A stretch of 64,000 nt of DNA, taken from contig CM063503.1 in NCBI GenBank assembly GCA_032207245.1, forward strand, positions 105,001,256-105,065,255. Reading direction: 5' to 3'. Under the pieces are notes generated by a model, which was given only the letters and a program-made list of their open reading frames with translations, had not been told where the DNA came from and ran no database searches. Position 1 is the first letter of the stretch, and each line of letters begins with the position of its first letter. This DNA comes from Pardosa pseudoannulata. Its lineage: Eukaryota; Arthropoda; Arachnida; Araneae; Lycosidae. Below, in pieces: positions 1 through 12,330 of this stretch. The translations under genes and the position numbers were made by a program.

Positions 1-1810
1 ATTCACTTATTTAAATGCTTTTATGTAGCTCAAAGTCTTTTCAGATAAAATGCCTGCATAGGGAATTTATCTTTATGTAATTTATAAATAGATAAGCAAA
101 TATATATCGTTAAATTCTCATGCGATACATTAAAAAATAAGCAAATTTAAAATTTAAGGGTACAATAAAGGAGCAATTAAGAATATATATAACTTGCTTT
201 CTAACGATAAGTTTGCTAGATTTTGAATCATTTATTAATTTTTAATATATGAATTTTATTAAATTAATTTGAGTTGGGTATTTTATAAAAGCATATCGCG
301 AACCATAGTTTGAAATTCGACTTAGCTTACTGCATAGCGATAATGCTATAATTTATCACTAAAGCTTACATGAAAATAAGACATATACTAATTAATAGAT
401 TGAACTACTAATCATTACCTTCATTTAATCTGTTAATTGTTAAAAGGAGCAAGAGTAAAGTAAAACAAAAGCCATTTGTTACTCACTCTAATCAATATAC
501 TTATTTTCATAAAATAATAATCTTCATTTGTTCTCTTTTACTTCAATTTGCTGATAACGAGAAGGCTATTATATTTTTATATGCAACGCCATTATTCATA
601 AGCATGCGTGTATACTAATGTGTGCACATTGTTATGCAAGTAATTTTGAAGTATAAATCGTAAAAATAAAAGTTGACAGGCAATTCAAATGAGAAAGATC
701 TTTTGTGGTCATTTTCAATTACTAAGTCACATTGTGATAAACGCATTAAAAGTGATTGTGTTAAAGCCATAAATTCACTTCTGTTTTATATAATTATAAA
801 TATGGATTACAATGAAAGACATTTCCTATTATCTTTCTGTTTATTTATGACACAAAACAAATGTGACTGTGTGAATAAACATTAATGGTTTGATTTACGA
901 TGAAGCAAATAATTCTTCAATATTTCTATTGTAACGCCTTAGTAAAGGAAAAAAAGTAAATAAGGAATTCTTAGTTAAAATAAAGTATAGGTTCCATTTT
1001 AATATAAAGAAACGACCATTTCAAGGATGAATTACAAATAACTTATTGATGTCAGTTGGCTCATAACTGAACTAGTAGAAAAGTGCATAGTCAAATAAAA
1101 CTCAAAGATTATTTAAAGGATTTCAGTATCCATAGTTTAAGTTTTATAACTTTATTACATACAAGCAGGAATAAAATTACATATTGTTCTATAGTGTCTC
1201 AAAAGTAAGAATTTAGGTTTGATTATAATTTTGCTTATTTTTTCTGGATTTCAGAACATGCAAATACATTATATAATCATTAACATGTGATATATTCTTA
1301 TATAAAGAAAAGATCTTTTGAAAATGTAAATAAAAGATTTAAAATGAGTATGGAGAAAATGTTGTGAAAAGAAAAGATAGGACTTTCAAAATTACTTTTA
1401 TAATTATCTACATTTTATGAGACACATACACGTACATACAAACACTGCATGTGAGTAGGAGTGTTCGTTTGTTTACATGCAGAATCAAATGACTTAACCT
1501 TCGAAATATATTATAGGTTTTGCTGAGTTCTAAATATCATAAGATTAACTTTTGATAACCTAAAAAATAAACAAAAAATATTTTTCATTTGTGTTACAGT
1601 CCGATTTTGTGTTCCAAAGCGTTACGGTTGATCTGCGTAGAATAATAGAGTAACTATTTTGCGGATGTAGGATAACTACAGGAGATTCTACTTTTTCATC
1701 TCGTTCCTGATTGGTCACTAGCATTCATGATTATAGTAGGACTTACATTCAAGAATACATCTTTCAATATGCAGCGTCCCATCTATAAACATATCTATCC
1801 ATCTTATAAC
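1..1810. other. AT-rich stretch, no gene seen
   Basis: No coding region, RNA gene or recognisable transposon is visible. The longest open frame (673-885, +) is 70 codons, begins at a TTG, and is no longer than chance predicts at this base composition. Confidence 0.6.
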
Positions 1811-1840
1811 TAATGCCAAAAAATATTTATTTAGAAAAAT

Positions 1841-1965
1841 TATGGTAACACTTGTATTACCATAATAAATTATGGTAAAATAGGGTAACACTTGTATTAC
1901 CATAATAATACCATACTTGTATTACCATAATGAAAGTTATAATGTTATGCTTCATTATAACTTTC
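1841..1965. repeat. cluster of short direct and inverted repeats
   Basis: The motif TGTATTACCATAAT occurs three times, at the ends of blocks 1844-1866, 1884-1906 and 1911-1930. The first block is itself a hairpin (TATGGTAA, spacer, TTACCATA). Directly after it lies a perfect 13-bp stem, 1932-1944 with 1953-1965, around an 8-nt loop. No flanking target duplication was recognised, so it may be a small fold-back element or locally duplicated sequence. The repeats are seen directly; the origin is unknown. Confidence 0.7.
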
Positions 1966-2083
1966 TGTATAGTCCAATACGTTATAATATAGTTTTCTCT
2001 TTAATAATCAAATGCTATGTTTATGTTAGAAACGTCTCATAAATTTTACGACATTATAGTTTTGCATTTTTTCGGTTTTTCAT

Positions 2084-2254
2084 TCCGAACAATGGGCGAA
2101 TGACAATGGCGATGCTCTTCGGTACTGTAATGAGCGGGTTCGAATCCCATCGTTGGCAGGGATGTTCATATCCCTTTGGAATCTTTTTTAAGCAGTACGT
2201 TCTTGTCACATTAACCCTTGAAAACCAAAGAATATAGTGCTCCAAACCAAAAGA
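2084..2254 (+). mobile_element. tRNA-derived SINE, diverged copy
   Basis: The head begins near CCGAACAATGG and contains a clear RNA polymerase III B box, GGGTTCGAATCCCA (about 2137-2150), so it derives from a tRNA. It continues into a body (ATCCCTTTGGAATC, then TTTAAGCAGTA) and ends in GTGCTCCAAACCAAAA. Body and tail match, in the same order, the better-preserved copy on the minus strand at 28270-28458 and the plus-strand copy at 38001-38158. It is retroposed by a LINE in trans and encodes no protein. Divergence and a degraded tail mark it as old; no target duplication was identified. A functional tRNA is excluded because the acceptor stem does not pair. Confidence 0.85.
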
Positions 2255-3415
2255 GTTTTTCAGAGTTTGTAATTCACCTCTAATATTTGAAGCATGTGGC
2301 ACTAAAAGTTTTTTGTTCTACTATCGGTATTTCTGTGTATGTTTTCTTTTCACCTTACAATATTGGGTTTTGGAATTTCTGTAAGGTTAAGAGTTTTTTA
2401 GGGCGTTATTAAAACTTGTAAAGGTATAGAAATGAAACAGAAGAGTAGATGTTTTTGGCGCAATATAAGTATATATGCACTCTATATTGAGCATCGGAAT
2501 AATCCGCAAACTTTACAATTCAGCCTTATAATGGTTCATTTCCATCCGCAGCTGAATTTTTGGTTTCGAATGGGTTGACGTCCAACCTCATCATTGCTAA
2601 TATCTAATATTAGTTTAAATTATTGGCTAAGATCTTATTAAGCTTAATACTAAATGTTAAAGCACGAATTTTATTTGTAATAAAATTTTCTGAGACTTTG
2701 ACTGACATTTCTGAAGATCAATGAATTTTACGTCCTTCTGGATGAAATTTTGTTTTCATGAACTTCACCTTGCTTTTTTTCGTGTTTGTATCAACAGGAT
2801 TTTCACATAAATATAGAGACTCAAGATTCTTATTAATAATTAAAGGAATTGATAAACATTTTAATCGTCGATCGAGTTGTATTTAGAATTCCAGTTTCGC
2901 TCTGATTAGACATTGCTGGATATTCAACTTATGTCCTCAGCTGGACACTTTATAATTTCCTATACAAGATCTTTACATCGATGTTTTGTTTTACATTTTG
3001 TAATTACAGATTTTATTGTTCTGAATTATTTGAATGTTAGGACTCTAGTTGGGAAATTTAATTTTGGCACTGATCAGAATTTTTGCAATTAACCAATAGA
3101 TTGAAAAAGGTTTTATTAAGTCATTTTAACTGACACTAATCATTTCTCTGCATCTTAAATATTTCTATAATCTATAAAATTCTATTATATGGTATATACG
3201 AGCAGAACAGCAGGGTTAAACACTTAAACTGAAAAGTTTATGTCACTATCCAGATTAAAAATTAAAACCAATTATATAAATATATAATAAGAATACTTAG
3301 AAAATTTTGTTCTGTTTAAAAATGGATGAGAATCTCTATAATTAAAACCAAAACTGTATTTCAGGTTGAATCAATTTATTCTATCTTTTAACTATATATG
3401 TTGTTCGTAGTCAGA
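2255..3415. other. AT-rich stretch, no gene seen
   Basis: Nothing recognisable was found apart from low-complexity A/T runs. Confidence 0.6.
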
Positions 3416-3616
3416 TTACAAACGCACCAAATCTACAGAGTCAGATGATGTCTCGGGCAATTTTCTCCAACTAGAACAGTCTAGATTGATTAAAACATCT
3501 TGATCCACTGTGATATAAACCCTGACATTAGGAGGTTTAAGAGTTCTATCCATAAACCATGTAACTAAAACGTAAAAAATTTCCTCCCTATTTGTTTTCT
3601 GTCGCTCTCTCTTCAT
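3416..3616 (-). other. candidate coding fragment, unrecognised
   Basis: An ATG-initiated frame of 66 codons runs on the minus strand in a patch with visibly higher G+C than its flanks. The residues are protein-like: a basic start (MKRERQKTNREE), then a mixed segment with RVYITVDQDVLINLD, then an acidic, serine-rich end (ETSSDSVDLVRL) before the stop. It could be a terminal exon, since an AG lies just upstream in TGTTGTTAG, but the polypyrimidine tract is poor. Frames of this length are expected by chance in such AT-rich DNA, so composition is the only argument. No family was recognised. Confidence 0.2.
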
Positions 3617-4166
3617 TTGACTAACAACAGCTTGTTTTTCTTAAGTTACGAATAAATTCCTTGTTTTATTAAGACTATAATTTACCTTTGATCTCTTTAT
3701 TAATACGATTAATTTATTGATAAGTATTTCATACATACACACATACATATATATGTGTGTGTATTCTGTATTTTGTCTTTAGATGTGTGCACACATGCAT
3801 ATTTTCTTCCATATTATTACTTCTCATAAATCATATTTTCTGGCATGTCACTAATGTAATAATAAATCATTCTATGTAGGTATGTCATTAATTATTGCAG
3901 ATCGTGAGAAATCCTTAATTACACAAATCAATTTATTCTACGATCAGGTTACTAGAATGTCTAGTAATAGAACTGTTATTAAATACATTTCCAGAGCTTA
4001 TTGAGAGCGTTTTATTTTACTTCCTTTTTCTTACAAATGGGTCATTGAATAGTTTTCATTTGGAATGCAGCCACTGAGAAAACTATTGATTTCAAATGTG
4101 TTCTATACTAACGCTTGGAGCTATTAACTAAGTATTGGATTTGAATAAGTCAGACTACATTATGTT

Positions 4167-4826
4167 TCAATCAATAGTTTTTTGAGAAATGAGTAATTTA
4201 TTATATATGTTAAAATAATTATTCTTTTGAATAGAAACTAAATAATCATTTATTTCTTATATGAGCAGTTATACAGAAACAATCTTATTTAAAAGGCGTT
4301 GAACAGGCACGTATTCCTTTGAGAAATTTGTGTATTTCTTAAGATTAATTTAAAAAATAGTGTTATAAAAAAATTATTTTTTGAACTACATTATTATATG
4401 TATTTGTACTCTTATAATAGGATTTCATATATTTTATACCATGTTTCTCCTTAGTTAATAAATTGAAATATATTAAAGTTATCTATCTAGGAATTACATG
4501 TGTCAATCAAGTTTTTTGAGAAATGATTAATTTATTATATATGTTAAAATAATTATTCTTTTGAATAGAAACTAAATAATCATTTATTTCTTATATGAGC
4601 AGTTATACAGAAACAATCTTATTTAAAAGGCGTTGAACAGGCACGTATTTCTTTAAGAAAATTGTGTATTTCTTAAGAGGAATTTAAAAAATGGTGTTAT
4701 AAAAAAGATTTTTTGAACTACATTATTATATGTAATTGTACTCCTTGTATAGGATTTCATATATTTTATACCATGTTTCTCCTTAGTTAATAAATTAAAA
4801 TATATTAAAGTTATCTATCTAGGAAT
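4167..4826. repeat. tandem duplication of a ~327-bp unit
   Basis: Two adjacent direct copies, 4167-4495 and 4503-4826, are separated by 7 bp. Both begin with TCAATCAA, run through the shared GGCGTTGAACAGGCACGTATT and end in ATCTATCTAGGAAT. They differ by scattered substitutions and small indels (for example TAG present or absent near the start), so the duplication is not very recent. The unit contains no long open frame. Confidence 0.95.
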
Positions 4827-7588
4827 AAGTAAAAATAAATGAAGTATTATTTAAATTTATTTATATAATTCGAACTCTGAGTATACGCTTGACTCGATTG
4901 GTTTAACAATTTTCAAAATCAACTTTAAATTCAGTCTTCTATTACATATTTTTATTTTTTATTTTTAAGGAGGATATTTTAAAATTATCCATTCTTTCTA
5001 CATTCAGTATTACGTGACATTAAAAATTCCTGATAGAATAGAAAACTGAAATAAATTAAGCTGGATTGTTGTAGACAATTGTTTTCTTAATGCACAAAAC
5101 ACTGAAAGTTTATTTCATTATATACAATTTTTTATACTCCGAGGCCTTTATGATATGTTCTAATTATATTATGTAATAATGTTTTGGTGATATTTCATAC
5201 CTAAAATAAACTTTTGCGGTCATTTGGCAAAATTCCCATTCTCCCTCCTTTAATTTCTTGTAACCAGTTAACAAATGCTAAATTACCAGAATAAATTCTG
5301 CATAGGTCATTCTTATATAACTACTTGTCAAAAACAACTAAATATTCGTGTTTCTTTCCATTTAGTCTCTCCATGACTGCAATATAAGGGAGGTGATTTA
5401 GCAAGCCATCACACACACACACACACACACACAAAAGAACAAATATGTATAAATACACATTTACAGTCCTCCGATTAAGGAAAACACTGAATATCAAACA
5501 ATTTTAGCTTTAGTCTCTCTTCCATATGCATTTTGCATATGCTCCAGTTACAGAGCGAAAATAATTGGATCATCTGTCATTCATGAAATTGGTACTCCAG
5601 GAAACTGTGCGGCTTAGCTAAATAAACACTAGGTTATCCCCTGTGTCTTTATTAGATTCTCCGTATTTTTGAAATCCACCTACATATTTTGTGAGAATAT
5701 AATTACAGATTTCATGAAATAAGTTAATGATGCATTAATATACAATAGTTTATGAAAAATATGAGACTCGTCTATTTAAGTTTACCTCTCGTCATTTTCA
5801 GTTAAAGTTGTTTTTCCTTTGACTACTTTGCAAATTTATACATTATTCTTCTTTACTTCTAATATAAATATTATTTTTCGTAAGAAACATAACAGTTTAT
5901 TTTTATGTACTCCCCCTCCAAAAAAAAAAAACATAGATGTCTTGAATATTTTATGATATAAGTTGAATATATAAAAGATAAATCCTCTTCATCTTTTGTC
6001 GCTCCAGCAAACGGTATTAATCTGTTTATCCTTTCCAGATAAACTTGAAAGCTACCAATGAGCTATTTTTATGTAATAGTAGTATTAGGATTCAGTTTTT
6101 CCTAGATATTGCGTATCTTTTCCAACATTAATATTCCAGTTTGCTTAGAAGTGTGACTTAATATATCTTTTACAACATCTGTTCTCAAGGAACCTTACCA
6201 AATCTATTTGCTCGCTATAAGCTATCATAGCTATTATAATTCAAATATATATATAATATAAAAATTTGTGTGGTGTATTAAAGAAATTTCATATATATTT
6301 TTTAACTGTTCCCTAAGTACATTTGTAGCATATTATAAACTATTTAAATAAACAAAATATACTTAAATAATTACACGTGAATTAAATAAATTCCATGATC
6401 TAAGATATTTTTCGTATGCCTTTCAAATACAAATTCAGAAATGTAAATTCTTCTAAAATTCCCATTCAAATTTATCATATTGTTATAATAAATTTATTAT
6501 AAATGTTTTCTAGAAAATATACCTACAAATTTACTTAAACGTTTTACTTTTTATGCCGTAGAGTAAAATTTTGAGTGTAACATACTTTATAAAGATATGT
6601 TCTCCTGATATACTTTCACAAATCCTAGAAATCAAAACTAAGTAGTCTAGTTTCAGCAGTATGTGATACTTGCGGACGTAACACTAAGTATAAGACATTA
6701 AAGAAATAATTTTGTAATAACACTATACTTTCAAACTGATTGATAATAAATTATAGTGTCATGATAAGAACAAGTGTATTTGAAAATTATATAATTGAGA
6801 TTGCACGATTAAATAAAATAATTATTTATAATTTTTTAAAGTAATCTTATTTCTTAATCAGAAACATTATGTGTTATTGGAAGTATTAAATGGAGATATT
6901 CCTCACTTTGAATTTCCAATAGTGAAATCTTTTAAATAAAAGGTTTTGTAACTTAAATTAAAATTTACTTTTAATGAATTAAAGACGACCGAGTCAACTG
7001 TACACACACGCGTGTGTGTGTGTAATATTAAAAAATAAATATTATTTGATCAATAAATGAAATGTATACCCCAATTGTAATACCCATTTCGTCATGGAAG
7101 TAGAGCCTCGTTCTTCAGAACATAGCAGCTTATCATTCTTAAGGTATGAAAACATTGACTTGCATATTTAACGAGTAATATTTGAAACGATCTCAAAAGA
7201 CCTGCCATACTCTATCCATATTTTGATCCTACTGGTAACGAACGTTTTGGGAAAATCAGCGATTTTTATTTTCAGAAAAGCTGAGATCAACAAAATTTTT
7301 CCACATTTCTCTTGTTACTGTGAGAATGGACATTTGAAACACATCACTTGCTGCTTAATTCTTCTCCTAGACGGACGTTTTATTTTCTCGGAGATTGGAT
7401 CTAGTCCGAGTTCTCGATTTCTTTGCTAAATGAATTGAGTAATTTTTTTTGGCAAAAACTGTGTTCTCTGTCTGCCATTGTTTCATTAGATCTTTCTTTA
7501 TGATGAATTAAAGAAAAAAGTCAACTAAAGCTCCTCCAAATATATGCTTTATAATCTTCAGGAATATGTGTTTAAATATTTCAAGAAA

Positions 7589-7590
<2 letters not shown>
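4827..7590. other. AT-rich stretch with a (CA)n tract and an alternating palindrome
   Basis: It contains (CA)n at 5409-5433 and a self-complementary 18-bp alternating purine-pyrimidine palindrome at 7002-7019 (ACACACACG/CGTGTGTGT). A patch around 7210-7430 has raised G+C and an open frame of 68 codons on the plus strand (no ATG at its start), which I do not recognise. No other gene was seen. Confidence 0.6.

Positions 7591-7634
<44 letters not shown>
7591..7634. repeat. (AT)n microsatellite
   Basis: An uninterrupted AT dinucleotide array of about 44 bp. Confidence 0.97.
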
Positions 7635-7636
<2 letters not shown>

Positions 7637-10600
7637 CCTTAGGTGGACGTTTCTGTATGTGTGGCAAATTAAACAAATCATTTGAAATTACTCTGTTAGG
7701 AGTTTATATTTTGAATTTTTCTAAGTCAACTTTGATTATGTTATAGTAAAACTTTTATAGTTGGGAAACCAAGTAGTATCAGGTTTTTGTAACCCAGCCA
7801 TTTACGACTGGCATGATACCAAAATGTTTTCTTTGTCATGAAGTTTCATTTCTTGGCCCTACAAAGCTTTTTGTATTCAATAACCCTGGGTGTAGAGGAG
7901 GTTATAGTCTGTTTCTTGTGCGTGTGTGAGAAAGACTTTCTTTAAAATTAGCAAATTTTTAAATTTTTAAATTCCTAAATTTCTGTGTAGGGATTGTCAC
8001 TTAGATTTTTAAATTTCTAAAATATAATTAAATGCCCATTTCACTCATCTATTTCCTTAACAGAGAACAATGTTTTAATCACAAATGTAAAAAATTCTCA
8101 TGAATATATTGATACTTACTTGTTCAATTTTAAATAGAGAAATGGACTGTTTCTTTTATATACTGCAGCCTTAATATACTAGTTATGTCCAGAAATAATG
8201 GATTCAGGTTTTTTCTGTAAGGAAAACAAGTGCATTTTATAATGTGTGACGTACTACAATAGTTTATTGTATTCAACATGTAGTTATCTAACAGTTTTTG
8301 TAACATAGTTTTATGTTTAAAATACAAAATGTTTTATGCATACAGTTTGCTTTCTAAATTTAATGTAATCTTACATTTGTACATTGTACTAGTTACTACC
8401 TAAATTCTTCAGTCGAAGTTTTTTTGTTAAATTGATAATAGATTATGTGTTCTTTTTTTTAAAATTGTCTTAATGACAAATTGAGGAATAATGAATAGTT
8501 TTGAAATAGTTCTCTGCTAGATTATACTAAATTTTCAGAAATAATGAAAAAATATTCATATTTATTTCTAATACTAGAACCCCAAGATTTCAGGGCTTTT
8601 ACAATGGAATGTCTGACGTACTACAATAGTATTAAATATTCCTAATTCATAGGCATCCTATTTCTAACAATAAATATTTTTGAAATATTTATATTTATTA
8701 GATTTTAAAATTAGAATAAAAAGAGCTACGTTAATGCAACTACAGTTTGCTTTACCTTGAAGTTGTTAATCAGCCTTGATGGGGGATTGTTGAGCTTGTG
8801 CATGTAACAAAGTTTTTATGTATATGAAGTTCTTCTGATCTTAGTTTTGAATATATGAAAAATATTCCCACATTTTGCAATGAATATGAAAATATAATGT
8901 GAAAATGTGAAAATTGATTAAATGATAAAAAAATTGCAGAAATTAATGAAAAGGAATATTTTGCATATAAAGCTTCATTTCAGCATAGCAAGTCACTAGA
9001 ATTGTTTCAGAATTTCATGATTTGATTTATTCATAATATGGAAATATTTAACTTGCATTTATTATTTTTTATTTTATAGATTTTGATATGTATTTTGAAT
9101 CTAAATGAAACTTATTTTTTATTTTAAAGAATTTTTTTGTTGAATAGTTGGTTTCTTATGGAAGATGTAATGTTTTGAATATTTTTATGGATGACTTTAA
9201 AAGAAGTGGAGGGGTCGATGGATGACAATTCACTAATTTTATATTCCTAATTCATTTTTGGATTCTAATTTAGTAGTTTTATAGTTGCAAATAGGGATGA
9301 AAAGTGAAATAAAACAATGGTAAAATGTGCCCTAATTTAATGTTATAATTTTTATATGAATATAGTTATTCTATTAGCTTTTTTTGTTAATTGGGAAGGA
9401 GGGGCTCAAAAATGGGATTGAGCAATAGACTAGAAGTATCTCAGTCCGGCCCTGTTGAAAGACAACATTGTGTATTGTTTGTTTTTATACAAATACTTTT
9501 TTTTATGTCTTCATTTTTTTCCTAAATATTTAAGATACTTTGATCTAATTTTTATTACAAAGTCATTGTTATTATGTAAATGAAAAAATATTCGATTATT
9601 AGTGAAGTGAAAATTTTAAAAAGTACAATAAGTAAATTTTTATTGACAACTTCACTATTTTACATCGAAGCCATATTTTTAATTATTACTGTGAACACCT
9701 GTTACATTGTTTCAAACCTTTTTCTACATACTTTGCAAAAAAATTTCTACTTTTGTTGCTATAGAAATTTATTATATCACTTCACACATGCTTAATGATA
9801 ACAAATGAGAATTAAAAGTTTTAGATACTTTACTACTTAATTATTTTAGATATTCTACTTAATTTTTAATGCATTATTTAGGATAACTTCAAAAATAGAG
9901 TTTTAAGGATTAAGATATAAAGCTGAAATATTGGTTGTGGAAATCAAGCTGGTCTTCACAAGTGTTTATTATTATAAATTATATCTGAAGTAATGTAGAC
10001 TTCGTATAAATCCATAAAACTTGTTAGCAACACGATATTTTTTATTTAGTTGGAATTACTTCCCAACCTTCAGCTTAATTAAACCGGGGACTTTTGTGTA
10101 TTTTAAATAAAAAGAAAAAGATTTTACAAAATAATTAAAATATGAATAGAGGAATGACAGCAAGTAGTCAAAATCAGTACTTGGGGTATATGAAAACACG
10201 ATGATTCGTCACCCCAACTGCCGTATGACTAAACTAATAGGAAATCCAATTTTGTGGTGCTACTGGTCATTACTCACATCCCCAAGACAGACTTACAATA
10301 CCTTTCCCCACCCTCCACTGATAAGGCGGTCAAAAGAACTTCTTCCCCTCGACGTAGTCCAAAACTGTCCCTCACCCCTCAGAAGAACTAAATTAGGAGC
10401 GGGACAGCATATGTCCCGGCCCCTTCCAAAAAGGTTAATCTTGGTGAAATTCGTTATGAATCATTGTAAATGTTAAAAAAGGCTGACAAAGATGAAGATT
10501 TGTCAAAATAGCTACAAGAGGAATAGTGCTTTAAATCTTTAAAGACGACGGGAGCAGATACTGTTATTTATTACCCATAAGTCCTAAAGTTTTCAGCAGT

Positions 10601-11791
10601 GGAAAATGTAAAACGGATTGACCCATTCTCCCTACTTCTCTCCCTTCTTCCCATAAAATGGTCTTCGAAGCTACTATATACTATAACACCAGTCTATCTA
10701 CCAAACATGATTGAAACAAATTTAGTCTATGAGTTCACGCAATAATATAAACATACACACTCATTTCGAAAGTATACAAAACTTAAGCTCATTTTTTATA
10801 AGATTTTGCGGAAGTTAATAAATAAGAGTAATTTTTAAATTAAGAACTGCAAACTTACTAAAACATTTTTAGTATAAAAAATATTAATAGCTCTACAACA
10901 CCGAAATTCCAGAAAAAATAATCATTATTAAATAGTGAACATCCTAAGAATAAAAGAAAGAAATCATACAGTATAATTCATTTCCTCTGTATCATCCAAA
11001 TAATGACAAATTGAGTTTATGGCTTTTGATTTTCCCCACGTTATCAATAAAATTCATTTAAGAGAAAAATTATGCATTGAATAAATAAACAAAATTTTTT
11101 AACTATATCTGTAATTTTTAAGTAGCTTATGTTTATATAAAATACCTTTACAATAAACTTCAAAATATATATCGAAGCATAAAATAAGATTAGGATTATC
11201 TTAGAAAACAAAAATAAAGTAAAAACTCATTGCTAAGGAAAACACCTCAAAATGTGGTCAAGCTTTGTTGTAGAAGTAATCAATCAAACTGTCAACCGGT
11301 CAAAAGACGAGGTAGGTGAAAAGAAGACCCCCGCTAGACATACCTCTCACCGGTATTTTTCTTAATTCCGGCCCATTGCTGCCAAGCCCGTCTGTAAGTA
11401 CTTCGGCCGGTATGGGCCGGGGTTGTCCCCAAGGAGTTAAAGATTAGCCGAAGGAACGTTGACGACGAGCTGTGTGTAGAAAGACTATTTAATGTGAAAA
11501 TTGAGGAAAACATGGAATGATTGAGAAATATTCTGGAAATTGACCGCTGATAAGTTTACGGTTAAGTGCGCAATTTTCAGTTGTGAATACACAATTTTGC
11601 TGGGAAGTGCTTGAAAAGAATAAATCACATCCTCCAAAAAATAGCTGGCAAAAGTATCATCCGCCACAACACTAGCCTCCATTTTGCGTTGGTTGAAATT
11701 GAATAACTAACCCTAGAGTTCAGCATTGTTTTTCTCCATCTAGTATGAAGTCACGACCTGGTACCTGTGAACTTTTCTTTTTTTTCATGGA
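7635..11791. other. AT-rich stretch with two higher-G+C patches, no gene recognised
   Basis: Most of this stretch is featureless. Two patches stand out by base composition. One is 10201-10476, where a 91-codon plus-strand frame rich in proline, arginine and leucine is open. The other is about 11270-11480, which is rich in CCGG and GGCC (CCGGTATGGGCCGGGG). Both could be old transposon fragments, but no family signature was found in either. The tract TGTCTGACGTACTACAATAG near 8610 partly repeats sequence near 8245. Confidence 0.5.
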
Positions 11792-11795
11792 TTAA

Positions 11796-12326
11796 CCCCT
11801 TCCGGTACGATTTAATTATGAAAAACTGTGCGTGAAGTAACCATTTATTTTTTATTTAAAAAACTTGCTTTATTTTACAATTCTTACATATTCTTAATTA
11901 AAATCCACTTTTTACATAGTGTTAAGTATCAGAAACGGTAAAATTAAGATAATAGTCTTCAAGCTAGTGGTACTTTTCAAAACAAAGTGCAAAGGAATTC
12001 TGAATTGTTTACACCACCAAGTAGTCTCACTTCTAATTTGATTCTTGTAGCACACACGGCATTTCTTAGTAGGTTTTCTTTTATTCTGACTCATCAATTT
12101 GGAAGTGACTTGTACCAAGAAATTTTAAATAAACAATATGTAATAGTGACCTGGGATTTCCACAAGTAACAAAAGTGTTGCTAAATTCAGTACACTAGAA
12201 ATTTTAAACTAAATTAATTATCATATTTATCAGTAACTTTAGTCGCATGACGAGTGTAGCTCGTCATTGTGTGGTATGGAATGAAAAACCAATGACGAGC
12301 TAGACTCGTCATTTTACCGGAAGGGG
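11796..12326 (-). mobile_element. piggyBac-type MITE, copy 1
   Basis: TTAA flanks both ends (11792-11795 and 12327-12330), which is the piggyBac target duplication. The termini are inverted: CCCCTTCCGGTA on one side and TACCGGAAGGGG on the other. Read on the minus strand, the element starts with two successive hairpins (GACGAG...CTCGTC) within about 70 bp of the end, then AT-rich DNA, then a remnant of the transposase C-terminus (11912-12118), then an AT-rich tail. At 531 bp it is far too short for an autonomous piggyBac, which runs to about 2.4 kb, so it must depend on a transposase made elsewhere. It is highly similar to copies at 29371, 50269 and 58959. Confidence 0.93.
11912..12118 (-). 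pseudogene. remnant of piggyBac transposase C-terminal cysteine-rich domain
   Basis: The frame reads KKCRVCYKNQIRSETTWWC followed by IPLHF. This matches the spacing of the zinc-binding C-terminal domain of piggyBac transposases, which helps bind the terminal repeats (CxxC, about 12 residues, CxxC, then CF.KYH). Here the second pair is damaged (CKQF instead of CxxC). The terminal CFEKYH motif survives only in another frame, followed at once by TAG, so a frameshift lies just after IPLHF. There is no ATG before the Met of MSQNKRK; the upstream codon is TTG. The whole DDE catalytic domain is missing. It is not a functional gene. Confidence 0.85.
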
Positions 12327-12330
12327 TTAA

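Noticed and set aside
8236..8640. Repeated string GACGTACTACAATAG (about 8248 and 8615)
   Set aside because: The similarity does not extend beyond about 20 bp, so no element or duplication can be defined.
10201..10476. 91-codon plus-strand frame in a G+C-rich patch
   Set aside because: The proline- and arginine-rich composition follows from the C-rich DNA. No domain was recognised, so it is treated as possible transposon debris.
11987..12169. 60-codon plus-strand frame
   Set aside because: It is the antisense shadow of the piggyBac transposase remnant on the minus strand.
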